A DNA stretch of 64,000 nucleotides from Irineochytrium annulatum (GCA_027600665.1 JADGJL010000015.1:47719-111718), one strand, 5' to 3'; shown: positions 19,043 through 27,713, numbered from the stretch's first letter. Numbers and translations are program-made. The notes: generated by a model from the sequence alone, not told the origin.

Positions 19043-20074
19043 CTACGTCATGACGGCTTCAATGAAAACGGTTGTATGCTGAGCCAGATCAATTTCAACC
19101 ACATCCAGAGAATAACGCGTACTTCCGCGCGCCACCCGGATTACAGGTCTGCCGGGCAATCCCCGATGTTGGCGCACAATGACGCCAGTCTCTTTGGTAG
19201 ACAGTCGTACTGCAGTACCGTTGGGATACACGGATACACTCTTGTTGAACTCGATCAGAATGTCCCGATCCAGCTTTGTACCAGACAACGCCATCATCTC
19301 TTCACATGCCTCGTGTGGCAACAGACTGTCCTTCAATAACCCATTAATAAGATTATCATAGATATTAGCCACACTGACGATTCTCGCAAACAGATGGATG
19401 TCATTCCCTTTAATACCTCTTGGCATACCTGTACCATCAACATGCTCATGATGTTGCAGGGCTGTATGGGCGACCAACAGACTGAACTCCCGCTTGTTCT
19501 TAATCACTTCGAATCCCCGCCATGTATGGTGCAGCGAAGAATTTGCAACCGAGCCACTGCCAGGAGGTTCCCCCACTTTGCCAATATCATGCAATAATGC
19601 CCCCACAGCAAGGTCCTTCAGTTGATTATAATTGAGTCCCATATTCAGTCCGATGACCGAAGATAACAAACATACATTCATCGCATGAACATACTGTGCA
19701 TTGTCTTTGGTACGAATATCGGTAAGCTGCACGAGCAGCTCACGTCCGTTCAGTACATCGTTTAGCAACTTCTCTATACTGAGGGCGACCTTTCTAGGAC
19801 TCCAATCTTTGCCGGATCGAATGGATTCGAGTGTGACACTCATTTCGTTAATTATTGCCCGTTTCGTGGTTTCATCCAGAATGTCCTCTGTATCCACATC
19901 TTTGTACGCTTCATCCTGGATGTATAGCATGGTCACGCCAATACGCTTCAGCGTATTGACCATATATACGGTGAGCTGGACTCCGGCGGACAACAGTACC
20001 GTACCGTTACTGGAATATACCGTCTTGCCCAGAAGTTCCCCCGCTTCCACGCTCTCCACGTTTACATACTTCAT
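19043..20074 (-). CDS. HD-GYP domain protein with altered GYP motif
   Basis: 343 residues. The HD-GYP core spans about 115-280: His130, the HD dyad (His162, Asp163 in LLHDIGKVG) and HHEHVDGTGMPRG (208-220). HD-GYP proteins usually hydrolyse cyclic di-GMP. Here the GYP triplet reads GMP, and the conserved HHERxDGxGYPxG has two further changes, so activity may be altered. Residues 1-110 form a separate N-terminal domain with no membrane segment. The stop of the next gene lies 15 bp upstream of its start, so it is probably co-transcribed with the QueG fusion. Confidence 0.88.
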   Translation of the reverse strand: MKYVNVESVEAGELLGKTVYSSNGTVLLSAGVQLTVYMVNTLKRIGVTMLYIQDEAYKDVDTEDILDETTKRAIINEMSVTLESIRSGKDWSPRKVALSIEKLLNDVLNGRELLVQLTDIRTKDNAQYVHAMNVCLLSSVIGLNMGLNYNQLKDLAVGALLHDIGKVGEPPGSGSVANSSLHHTWRGFEVIKNKREFSLLVAHTALQHHEHVDGTGMPRGIKGNDIHLFARIVSVANIYDNLINGLLKDSLLPHEACEEMMALSGTKLDRDILIEFNKSVSVYPNGTAVRLSTKETGVIVRQHRGLPGRPVIRVARGSTRYSLDVVEIDLAQHTTVFIEAVMT

Positions 20075-20089
20075 GAACGTCCCCCGCTC

Positions 20090-21967
20090 TTACGATTGCT
20101 GCTCCAATGCGAGCAATTGCTCCTTGGTTTGCAGACCGCCTACATAACCCACCAGGGTTCCGTCTTTACCGCTGATGCGGTGACAGGGAATAATAATCGG
20201 AATCGGATTCTTGCTAATGGCGTCCAGAACTGCACGAACAGCCTTGGGTCTGCCGATCTTTTCCGCAACCTGTTGGTGTGATGAGGCCTCTCCATAAGAT
20301 ATATCGGACAGAACTTGCCATACTTGTAGCTGGAATGGTGTTCCAAGCTGATCAAGCTGCAAGTCGAACGTTTTTCTCTCCCCTGCAAAATACTGCTGTA
20401 CCTGCTTTGCAGCTTCGCTGAGCTTCTCTTCATTCTTCTCATATCGATACTCGCCAATCCAGGTACGGGCCCATTGTTGCAGATGAGCCTCACGTACGTG
20501 AAATGCGCCAAAATCAATGTGACACAGTCCTTCATCCGTCGCGCATAACGTAAGTGTACCAATCGGTGTCAGTACCTCATCGTAGTATACGGGCTTGCCA
20601 TGAAGACCCGTAACTGCAGAAGGTCTCCACGCTGCGGCTTCTGGTTTGGCAGGCTGTGCAGGCTCCTCACTACCCGGTTCATTCCCCGCTTCCATTTTCA
20701 AATCCTGTTGTAACGCCTGTAATGCATTGCGCTCTTTCTGTTGCTCTGGCTGCTTCTCACTCACTTGTCCAGCCTCTGGCTGTTTGGGTAAGGTCTCGGA
20801 CGAACTCAGTCGCTCCTCGGCCTTCTGCAGCATGCTTAGTACGTTCCCATCTTGTTCGTTAGCGGCAGCTTCCCCAATTGCTCTCATGGCGTCTTCTCCT
20901 CCAATTCTGCTTAACGCCCAGGCTGCGGTTCCCCGCAACTCGGGGCGCGGATCACGTTTTAATACTTCTGTAAGTTTGGGTACAGCACTTTTGTCTTTGA
21001 AATTGCCCAGGGCAATAACGGCATTGCGTTGAATTGGCTTCTTGCCCCGCCAAGCGGCAGAACTCTGACCGAAACGTTCCTTGAATTCCCGATTACCGAT
21101 ATCCAGTAACGGCAGCAGGAGTGGCTTCACAATCTCCGGATCGGGGTGAAACTCGGGATGGTGATCCCAGTTCTTGCCCCGGTTCTTCGGACAGACAATC
21201 TGACATGTGTCACAACCGTACAGACGGTTGCCTATTTTCAGCATAAATTCTTCATCCACGAACCCTTTCGTCTGGGTTACAAAAGAAATACAACGCTGTG
21301 AATTCAACTGCCCCGGCCCAACCAATGCGCCTGTCGGACAGGCATCGATACATTTCGTACATTCACCACAGTCTTCGGTCACAGGAGTGTCCGGTTGAAA
21401 AGGAATATTCGTCACCAGTTCCCCGAGAAAAATCCATGAACCGAATTTGGGTGATATAATGGCACAGTTCTTGGCGCTATAACCAATCCCCGCACGCTGG
21501 GACACCGCACGATCCACCAACGCTCCTGTGTCTACCATGCTTTCGATCATGGCTTCAGGTACACGTTCACGTATAAAGTTTACCAGCTTGTCCATCGCTG
21601 TACGCAGCACCTGATGATAGTCCTGACCCCAAGCTGAACGGGCAAAAATGCCGCGATACGCACCAGGCTCCGATTTCGGTGGATTCACCATCTTGGACTG
21701 ATACGCTACTGCTATCGCAATAAGAGACGCCGGTTCGCCCTCCTTCAAGGAAGGGTGTACCCTTTTTTCAATATCCGGTTCTTCAAAACCTGATGCATAC
21801 CCCTTATCCCGCGACTGCTCCAACAGCGACTTCAGGGAAACAAAGGGATCCGCCGAAGCAAATCCGATATCATCAATGCCCAGTCCGGGGCCAGCTGCCT
21901 TGATCTCCTGTTTTAACTTCTCCCATACGGAGGCTTCCTGTGCTGCCCCGGTCTGTACGCTCGTCAT
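20090..21967 (-). CDS. queG: QueG epoxyqueuosine reductase fused to O6-alkylguanine-DNA alkyltransferase
   Basis: 625 residues in one uninterrupted frame. Residues 1-320 are QueG, the cobalamin / [4Fe-4S] enzyme for the last step of tRNA queuosine synthesis: catalytic Asp in DTGALVDRAVSQRAG (Asp152), cluster cysteines 200, 203, 206, 210 and 226, 252, 255, 259. Residues about 330-410 are HEAT-like repeats, as in Bacillus QueG. A Gln/Glu/Pro-rich linker (about 415-475) leads to a complete alkyltransferase (about 478-625) with acceptor Cys595 in IPCHRISG and the RPKAVRAV helix. The canonical Gly-Asn/Gly after AVRAV reads Leu-Asp. Start ATG 21965-21967; a longer frame has no ribosome site. Confidence 0.92.
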   Translation of the reverse strand: MTSVQTGAAQEASVWEKLKQEIKAAGPGLGIDDIGFASADPFVSLKSLLEQSRDKGYASGFEEPDIEKRVHPSLKEGEPASLIAIAVAYQSKMVNPPKSEPGAYRGIFARSAWGQDYHQVLRTAMDKLVNFIRERVPEAMIESMVDTGALVDRAVSQRAGIGYSAKNCAIISPKFGSWIFLGELVTNIPFQPDTPVTEDCGECTKCIDACPTGALVGPGQLNSQRCISFVTQTKGFVDEEFMLKIGNRLYGCDTCQIVCPKNRGKNWDHHPEFHPDPEIVKPLLLPLLDIGNREFKERFGQSSAAWRGKKPIQRNAVIALGNFKDKSAVPKLTEVLKRDPRPELRGTAAWALSRIGGEDAMRAIGEAAANEQDGNVLSMLQKAEERLSSSETLPKQPEAGQVSEKQPEQQKERNALQALQQDLKMEAGNEPGSEEPAQPAKPEAAAWRPSAVTGLHGKPVYYDEVLTPIGTLTLCATDEGLCHIDFGAFHVREAHLQQWARTWIGEYRYEKNEEKLSEAAKQVQQYFAGERKTFDLQLDQLGTPFQLQVWQVLSDISYGEASSHQQVAEKIGRPKAVRAVLDAISKNPIPIIIPCHRISGKDGTLVGYVGGLQTKEQLLALEQQS

Positions 21968-22139
21968 TTCTCTTCCCTCTCTTCTTCCGACACGTATTCC
22001 GTAAATAGTGAACGCCCGCCTCACGGTAAGAGGACAGGCGTTAATTTCTATATATGCCTTGCTTACTTGCATTCAAAACGGATCGAGTCTATATGGTTTA
22101 ACGCAAAATGCAGTCTGAAGTTGTTGTCCTGTCAGCATT

Positions 22140-22745
22140 TTACAATTTCTTCAATTCAGAAAACGGCCAGAAAATAAATTCAGCCTTGCCCACAATCTGG
22201 TCAGATGTAATACTGCCAAACACTCGGCTATCCTTACTTTTGCCTTCATGACGATTATCTCCCATCACGAAGAAATGATCCGGCTCCAGTGTAATTGGGC
22301 CAAAATCGGGATCTTGCACCTCGATATCGGTGTACGTTTCCGCTTGACGCTCGCCGTTCACATACAGATGGTGATCCCTGACTTCAATGGTATCTCCCGG
22401 AAGTCCTACAATCCGTTTTACCAGAAAATCCTTCTTCTCCACACCTTCACTTGGATCACGAAGTACAATCACATCGGATCGGGAAGGTGTATCCAGATGA
22501 TATACAATTTTGTTGACGAAAAGACGATCCCGCTCAACCAATGTCGGCTGCATGGACTGTCCCTTGACCATAGACAGATTAAACACAAACAGGTTAAGCA
22601 GCATCATGATGACAAAAGCAACAACAATCGTTTTGACCCAGTCCCACAGCTCGACCACCCAGGATTTCTCCGGTTGTTCAGGCTTTGGCGGTTGATTACG
22701 TTCCTCGGAAGCCATATGTTCCATTGAATGATGATTGGAATTCAA
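22140..22745 (-). CDS. lepB: Type I signal peptidase
   Basis: 201 residues. It is a membrane protease that removes signal peptides from exported proteins. One N-terminal transmembrane segment (about 38-58) places the catalytic domain outside. The catalytic serine is Ser64 (GQSMQPTL) and the general base Lys110 (DFLVKRIVGLPGD); the MGDNR box E is present. Start is TTG at 22743-22745 with GAGGTG five bases upstream, better placed than the later in-frame ATGs. It is of the Bacillus Sip type, consistent with the two secreted repeat proteins elsewhere in the window. Confidence 0.95.
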   Translation of the reverse strand: MNSNHHSMEHMASEERNQPPKPEQPEKSWVVELWDWVKTIVVAFVIMMLLNLFVFNLSMVKGQSMQPTLVERDRLFVNKIVYHLDTPSRSDVIVLRDPSEGVEKKDFLVKRIVGLPGDTIEVRDHHLYVNGERQAETYTDIEVQDPDFGPITLEPDHFFVMGDNRHEGKSKDSRVFGSITSDQIVGKAEFIFWPFSELKKL

Positions 22746-22794
22746 AGGGACACCTCATTTATTAATTAGTTGAATTGAGCTTGCACAATGATGA

Positions 22795-23025
22795 TCATAC
22801 TCCCCTTCAGTCTACTTCATTTGGAAGAGTGAAACAATTGGTTATGAGCACCAATACCTTGGATATCATGTGTATAGCCTGGTTAGGCGCATTGGTCTAA
22901 TTGAATGGGAGACACCGAAGCGTGTTCAGAGAATGAGAAAATCAGAGGAATATTACGTAAAGGTCCTTCATACAAATAGAAAGGCACATCTCTCACGTTT
23001 TTACACGTTAAAGAGATATGCCTAA
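22795..23025 (+). pseudogene. Open frame without start, possible gene fragment
   Basis: 77 codons open between stops on the plus strand, ending at TAA 23023-23025 inside the terminator hairpin of the opposite gene. The translation looks protein-like (GYEHQYLGYHVYSLVRRIGL, TPKRVQRMRKSEEYY), basic and aromatic, but it has no ATG before codon 50 and no ribosome site. It may be the C-terminal remnant of a lost gene, or chance. The rest of 22746-23067 shows nothing else. Confidence 0.3.
22982..23023 (-). terminator. Terminator of the GNAT gene
   Basis: AGGCATATCTCT (minus strand) pairs with AGAGATGTGCCT, followed by TTTCTATTTG. Confidence 0.65.
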
Positions 23026-23067
23026 TATGAAATGAACATCTTTTTTATTTCTTTTTAAACATGCAAA

Positions 23068-23493
23068 CTAAGCTTTAGACAAAATACTAAGATTCTGGAA
23101 AGCGCTCATAATCTGATTGGCACCGTAACCCATAGCTTCATATAGAGGCATGGCTACTTTGTTGTGCTCATCACCCGCCACCCATACCTGGCTGACTTTA
23201 CGCTGCTGGAACCTTTGTTCCATAGCCTCGACAAGTGTTTTGCCGACTCCACGGCGACGATAGTCTGGATGTACCGCAATACGGTAGATGCAACCCTGGT
23301 TTTGATCAATCGTACCGATCAAAGCGCCGACGAGGTCTCCCTCTTCTTCCGCAACCATGATCAGGTCAGAATCCCATGACAATTGACGGGCAAACGGGCC
23401 CATCGTGTTCTCATAACACTCTTCCGATAGCGCAACCTGGAGAAGCTCCGTCATCTGGCTTGCATCACTCAACTGAAAGGAACGAACGTGCAT
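23068..23493 (-). CDS. GNAT-family N-acetyltransferase
   Basis: 141 residues of the single-domain GNAT fold that transfers acetyl from acetyl-CoA to an amine. The acetyl-CoA loop is IAVHPDYRRRGVGKTLVEAM (R/Q-x-x-G-x-G/A type), preceded by the central strand GCIYRIAV and followed by VAGDEHNKVAMPLYEAMGY. Substrate unknown. AAAGGGAG precedes the ATG. It is transcribed divergently from sodA across a 419-bp region containing a cre box. Confidence 0.88.
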   Translation of the reverse strand: MHVRSFQLSDASQMTELLQVALSEECYENTMGPFARQLSWDSDLIMVAEEEGDLVGALIGTIDQNQGCIYRIAVHPDYRRRGVGKTLVEAMEQRFQQRKVSQVWVAGDEHNKVAMPLYEAMGYGANQIMSAFQNLSILSKA

Positions 23494-23666
23494 GTCTTAA
23501 ATCTCCCTTTTCGTTAGCTTAGATGAGGTTTTTTACAAAAAGGAATTCCCTTTTACCAAAAACCCAATGTTCATATAATGACAAAAAACGAGAAAATACC
23601 GCTTCTTCGTCAATTAAACCATACTTTACTCCATAAAACACGCATTTTCTTTTGAAAGCGCTTAAT

Positions 23667-23680
23667 TGTAACCGTTTACA
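23667..23680. promoter_or_regulatory. CcpA-type catabolite-responsive element (cre)
   Basis: TGTAACCGTTTACA matches the cre consensus TGWAANCGNTNWCA at all 14 positions. It lies 233 bp before sodA and 174 bp before the GNAT start, in the 23494-23912 intergenic region, which otherwise shows only AT-rich sequence. Which gene it controls is not clear. Confidence 0.7.
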
Positions 23681-23912
23681 ATACGATTATTCAAGTTTTT
23701 TCTTTTTTGTCTATTAAAATCACATAAATATATTCAAAAAGGGTAAAATATGTTTGTTATCTCTGGCCCATGATTAAATCAACGCTTCGGGGGACTTAAT
23801 AAACAAAAATGTTGCTTAATTAGCCCGAATGCGGTTTAATATTAGTGGCAAGGGTATTATTACATATGTACCTGATTTAAAAAAAACCTAAAATCTCAGG
23901 AGGTATTTCATT

Positions 23913-24524
23913 ATGGCTTTTCAATTACCGGCACTTCCTTACGCTAACGACGCATTGGAACCACATATCGATGCACAAACGATGGAAATTCACCACGATC
24001 GCCATCACAATACTTATGTAACGAACTTGAACGCAGCTCTGGAAAGCGCTCCTGAACTGCAAGAAAAAAGCTTGGAAGATCTGATTGCTAACCTTGACAG
24101 CGTACCTGAAGGCATCCGCACAGCGGTCCGCAACAATGGTGGTGGACATGCTAACCACAGCTTGTTCTGGGAAATCATCGGACCTAACGGCGGCGGCGCT
24201 CCTACAGGCGATATCGCTGCAGCAATTGATAGCGAACTGGGTGGCTTTGATAAATTCAAAGAAGATTTCGCTAAAGCAGCTACAACTCGCTTCGGTTCCG
24301 GCTGGGCTTGGCTCGTAGTTGGCAAAGATGGCAAGTTGTCCATCACTAGCACACCTAACCAAGACAGCCCTCTCTTCGAAGGTCTGACTCCGGTTCTGGG
24401 TCTGGATGTATGGGAGCACGCTTACTACCTGAAATATCAAAACAAACGTCCTGATTACATCGGTGCTTTCTGGAATGTAATCAACTGGGATGAAGTGAAC
24501 AAGCGTTACGCTTCTGCAAAATAA
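23913..24524 (+). CDS. sodA: Superoxide dismutase, Mn/Fe family
   Basis: 203-residue cytoplasmic enzyme that converts superoxide to peroxide and oxygen. Metal ligands are His27 (EIHHDRHH), His82 (GHANHSLFW), Asp165 and His169 (LDVWEHAYY). The Gln in STPNQDSP and the GGGHANH context favour manganese. Length is standard. AGGAGGT lies 8 bases before the ATG; a cre box lies upstream and a strong terminator follows. It is the classical single-domain SOD next to the unusual fusion SOD at 15.1 kb. Confidence 0.97.
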   Translation: MAFQLPALPYANDALEPHIDAQTMEIHHDRHHNTYVTNLNAALESAPELQEKSLEDLIANLDSVPEGIRTAVRNNGGGHANHSLFWEIIGPNGGGAPTGDIAAAIDSELGGFDKFKEDFAKAATTRFGSGWAWLVVGKDGKLSITSTPNQDSPLFEGLTPVLGLDVWEHAYYLKYQNKRPDYIGAFWNVINWDEVNKRYASAK

Positions 24525-24550
24525 GACTGTTCGCATGCAACAGTTAACAT

Positions 24551-24599
24551 AAAAGAGAGCCTGGTTCGGTCATCGTGACCGTGATCAGGCTCTCTTTTT
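24551..24599 (+). terminator. Intrinsic terminator of sodA
   Basis: AAAAGAGAGCCTG (24551-24563) pairs with CAGGCTCTCTTTTT (24586-24599); an inner CGGTCA/TGACCG stem completes the hairpin. Confidence 0.92.
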
Positions 24600-24690
24600 G
24601 CTATCGCAATCGGTATAGTTATAGTTAATGGATATCTTTTTTAACGAATCACTGACACGCTATTGCTCCATATTTCATCGTATCGTGAAC

Positions 24691-24785
24691 CTAACGAATC
24701 TCAGCGTAACTATTCCCCAAAAAAAGGGCGTTGATTCGCACTTTTAGGTTAATTTAGCTAAGATAACGTCACTCAGATTCGTTAG
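24691..24785. repeat. 95-bp element with terminal inverted repeats
   Basis: CTAACGAATCTCAG (24691-24704) and CTCAGATTCGTTAG (24772-24785) are inverted copies with one mismatch, enclosing AT-rich sequence with a CCCCAAAAAAAGGGCG core. A third partial match (TAACGAATCACTGACACG) begins near 24637. It resembles a small non-coding mobile or palindromic element; no protein is encoded. It lies between the convergent sodA and mutY genes. Confidence 0.6.
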
Positions 24786-24794
24786 CTCCCCCAT

Positions 24795-26165
24795 TTAATC
24801 ATTCACTTGATCATACGCACCGGCAAAATAACTGCTGATCAGCTTCAGAAATATATTCGGAAATGCCATCTTGTCCATATCTTCCGGTCCGATCCAGCGG
24901 TAGGTCAAGCCATCGCCTTTCCCTGTCAGTGTCGGAGTGTTCAGCGCCAGGTCACTAACATCAGATGGGGACATTAACTTCTCTCCATCGTTAAGCGATG
25001 TTGAGATAATGTTCTGCGAATCAGGCATGCCTGGCTCCGATGAATGCGTTGTGGCTGACTCAGGTGACACAGCAGAAGATGAGGCTGTGCCCTCCTTCGT
25101 TGCCGCCTGTGCGTCGTAGGCGGCTCTGGCTTCCGCTGCGATTAGCGGAAGCTCACTGCTCTGGTCCTGCTCGGTGCACTTGTACACCTGCAGGCTCCAG
25201 ACAATGTGGCTGAACACATGCTCCGCATGGGTAGCCAGCCCTTCCGGGCGGGCAGCGAAGCCTTCCGCCCACAGACTGCCGGCCAGCAAGGCCATGGCCG
25301 GCTCATCCGCCAGCGGCGCCGCCTTCTTGCTGGCTGCGGCGGGCGCCGCGAGCACATGCGGCAGCTCCCACATACGGGCCAGCAGGCCCGTGTCTGGGCG
25401 CTGGCGCACAAGCACTTGGCCGCGGTGATCGCCGCGGCCCTCCACAATCGCGACCAGCCGCTGCTCAGGCCGCGGCGGCTTCGCCTTGGTCTTGACCGGC
25501 AGCGTAAGCTCTCTTCCGGCGATGCGGCCGGAACATTGCTCCATGACCGGGCAAGTCAGGCAGTGCGGCGCTTTGGGTGTGCACACCAGCGCGCCAAGTT
25601 CCATCAGCGCCTGATTGAAATCACGCGCTCGCCCTTCCGGAATGAGCTCTCCTGCGAGCTCTTCCATCAACACCCGGGTGCTGCCCTTCATAATATCCTC
25701 ATCAATGAGGAAGTATCGGGACAGGACCCGCATAACATTGCCATCTACCGCAGGCTGCGGCTGGTTGAAGGCAATGCTGAGAATGGCCCCGGCAGTATAC
25801 GGGCCAACCCCTTTTAATGCGAAGACAGCCTGCTTGTCCTGAGGCATCTCGCCTCCGTGCAGCTCCATGACTTGTCTCGCAGCCGCCTGAAGATTACGTG
25901 CACGGGAGTAATAGCCGAGTCCCTCCCAATTTTTCAGAACATCCTCCTCGGGTGCTTCCGCAAGTGCCTGCACGGTTGGAAAATTCCCGATAAAACGATT
26001 GAAATACGGAATGACCGTATCGACCCGTGTCTGCTGAAGCATAATCTCTGATACCCACGTAAAATACGGATTGTTGTGGCGACGCCACGGCAAATCCCGT
26101 CGGTTGATCATATACCAGTCCAGCAAATTCACGCTGAAATGTTGTTTCTGTTCCTGTAAACCCAT
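24795..26165 (-). CDS. mutY: A/G-specific adenine glycosylase MutY with insertion
   Basis: 456 residues; removes adenine mispaired with 8-oxoguanine. Catalytic Glu40 (SEIMLQQTRV), Asp141 (AVDGNVMRVLSR), the HhH motif (LKGVGPYTAGAI) and the [4Fe-4S] cysteines 195, 202, 205, 211 are all present. The C-terminal NUDIX-like domain is split by an extra Ser/Ala/Thr-rich stretch (about 331-418), making the protein some 90 residues longer than usual. Local GC is clearly higher around 25.2-25.5 kb. The start is ATG 26163-26165 after GGAGAGG; the longer frame begins with TTG inside that ribosome site. Confidence 0.93.
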   Translation of the reverse strand: MGLQEQKQHFSVNLLDWYMINRRDLPWRRHNNPYFTWVSEIMLQQTRVDTVIPYFNRFIGNFPTVQALAEAPEEDVLKNWEGLGYYSRARNLQAAARQVMELHGGEMPQDKQAVFALKGVGPYTAGAILSIAFNQPQPAVDGNVMRVLSRYFLIDEDIMKGSTRVLMEELAGELIPEGRARDFNQALMELGALVCTPKAPHCLTCPVMEQCSGRIAGRELTLPVKTKAKPPRPEQRLVAIVEGRGDHRGQVLVRQRPDTGLLARMWELPHVLAAPAAASKKAAPLADEPAMALLAGSLWAEGFAARPEGLATHAEHVFSHIVWSLQVYKCTEQDQSSELPLIAAEARAAYDAQAATKEGTASSSAVSPESATTHSSEPGMPDSQNIISTSLNDGEKLMSPSDVSDLALNTPTLTGKGDGLTYRWIGPEDMDKMAFPNIFLKLISSYFAGAYDQVND

Positions 26166-26194
26166 ATTTCCGTCCTCTCCTATTGCCAAGCTAG

Positions 26195-26593
26195 CTACTT
26201 TTCCATCTGTTCTACGATCGCAAAGGCCGCTGCCAATTCCGTCTGATGCGTAATGCTCAAATGTATGTCATATTGTTTGTCGTATGGCAGCTGCAGGCGT
26301 TCCCAGGCCTGACTGGACAGCGAGGCCACCGGACGTCCTGTCCCATCAGGCAGCACTTCGATGTCAGTAAAGCCCATAATGCCACCAATACCGCACCCAA
26401 ATGCCTTGGACACCGCTTCTTTCGCTGCAAATCGACCGGATACAAACTCCGTCATCCGCTTCCCCCGATGGAACGCAATCTCCCGCTCTGCTGGCGTTAA
26501 TATTCGTTTCAAAAAAGCTTCCGCATGGCGACCGGACAGCAGCTTCCGCATACGTCCAATCTCCAGCACATCATTGCCAATGCCATATATCAT
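26195..26593 (-). CDS. acpS: Holo-[acyl-carrier-protein] synthase
   Basis: 132 residues. It transfers phosphopantetheine from CoA to acyl carrier protein. Both family signatures are visible: GIGNDVLEIGR with the Mg-binding Asp, and RFAAKEAVSKAFG with the catalytic Glu/Lys; the C-terminal HLSITHQTELAAAFAI strand is also present. ATG 26591-26593 is chosen over the adjacent TTG. The ribosome site is weak (GGGTGA). The mutY start lies 29 bp downstream, so the two genes are probably co-transcribed. A palindromic repeat begins 28 bp upstream. Confidence 0.95.
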   Translation of the reverse strand: MIYGIGNDVLEIGRMRKLLSGRHAEAFLKRILTPAEREIAFHRGKRMTEFVSGRFAAKEAVSKAFGCGIGGIMGFTDIEVLPDGTGRPVASLSSQAWERLQLPYDKQYDIHLSITHQTELAAAFAIVEQMEK

Positions 26594-26621
26594 CAACGCT
26601 TCACCCGCTTAATCTTTTATA

Positions 26622-26685
26622 CTGTAAGAGGTTGTTCAAAAGTCCCACCTTCTCGGTACTGAAAACCGCTCTTTTTGAACATGCA
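26622..26685. repeat. Dispersed palindromic repeat, copy 2
   Basis: 64-bp element homologous to 18528-18590: it begins CTGTAAGAGGTTGTTCAAAA, shares GGTACTGAAAACC in the centre and ends CTTTTTGAACATGCA. Its ends pair (TGTTCAAAAG / CTTTTTGAACA). Confidence 0.85.
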
Positions 26686-26842
26686 TTGTAAAATATCCCC
26701 ATTCAATCACATGATCCGTAACTCTCCGAACACGTATTCTATTGTAGCAGGAGGGGCGTCCAGAAGCGAGTACCTATCGGCATTACCATATATGCTAAAA
26801 TATAAATCAGGAATCGTCTGAAATTCTGAGGAGGTCTGAATT

Positions 26843-27658
26843 ATGCCCATCACTTTTGAATTGCCCACTGACGTAGATGCTATCATTCGCGGCGACTTTT
26901 TCCCTGCACAACACCCCGCTCAGGGCGTCATCATTCTGTCTCACGGATACAAAGGCTTCAAAGACTGGGGCATGTTCCCTTACGCAGCTTCACAGCTAAG
27001 CCAGACGCATCATGTATTGACCTTTAATTTCTCTCACAACGGTATCGGTGAATATCCGGAGCAATTCTCCGAACTGGAAAAGTTCGCAGTCAATACCTAC
27101 AGCCGGGAGCTTGCCGATCTGGCCCTGGTACTGGAGCATGTAGCTACACAACCTGAATTCACCGGACTTCCTGTGTACCTAGTTGGTCATAGTCGCGGTG
27201 CGGGCGTAAGTCTCGTCTATGCACTGGATCATCCCGAACAGGTGGCAGGTGTCATCTCCTGGAATGGCGTAACCAATCTGGATCTCTTCACAGCGGAGCA
27301 AAAAGAAGAAATGCGTACGCAGGGCCGCAGCCATGTCGTTAACGGACGTACAGGTCAGCAGATGCCACTGGACGTGTCTATACTGGAAGACCTGGACAAG
27401 CACAGCGAACGTTACGCTATTATTGACCGCTTATCTTCTTCACCTTTGCGAGTCGCACTCATTCAGGGAACGGAAGATCCGCAGCGTCTTCGGGAGGGTT
27501 CTGCTGCACTTGTTCAAGCCCGTCCTGATATCCCATGGCACCAGATTAATGAGGGAAACCATACCTTCAATACTGTTCATCCATTTAAAGAAACAACTCC
27601 GCAACTGGAACAAGTCATCACCCAGACCCTGCAACAGATCAAAGACTGGAGTAGCTAA
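26843..27658 (+). CDS. Alpha/beta hydrolase (dienelactone-hydrolase-like)
   Basis: 271 residues, cytoplasmic. LSHGYKGFKDWG supplies the oxyanion region, VGHSRGAGVS the serine nucleophile, ALIQGTEDP the acid and EGNHTFNTVHPF the histidine, in the order of a serine alpha/beta hydrolase. Substrate unknown. TGAGGAGGTC precedes the ATG. It is a single gene, divergent from acpS-mutY and followed by its own terminator. Confidence 0.88.
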   Translation: MPITFELPTDVDAIIRGDFFPAQHPAQGVIILSHGYKGFKDWGMFPYAASQLSQTHHVLTFNFSHNGIGEYPEQFSELEKFAVNTYSRELADLALVLEHVATQPEFTGLPVYLVGHSRGAGVSLVYALDHPEQVAGVISWNGVTNLDLFTAEQKEEMRTQGRSHVVNGRTGQQMPLDVSILEDLDKHSERYAIIDRLSSSPLRVALIQGTEDPQRLREGSAALVQARPDIPWHQINEGNHTFNTVHPFKETTPQLEQVITQTLQQIKDWSS

Positions 27659-27713
27659 CTCTTCTTTAATATTGTAGTCACTTGGATTTTTGCAGTTTCT
27701 CGTTCCACATAAA

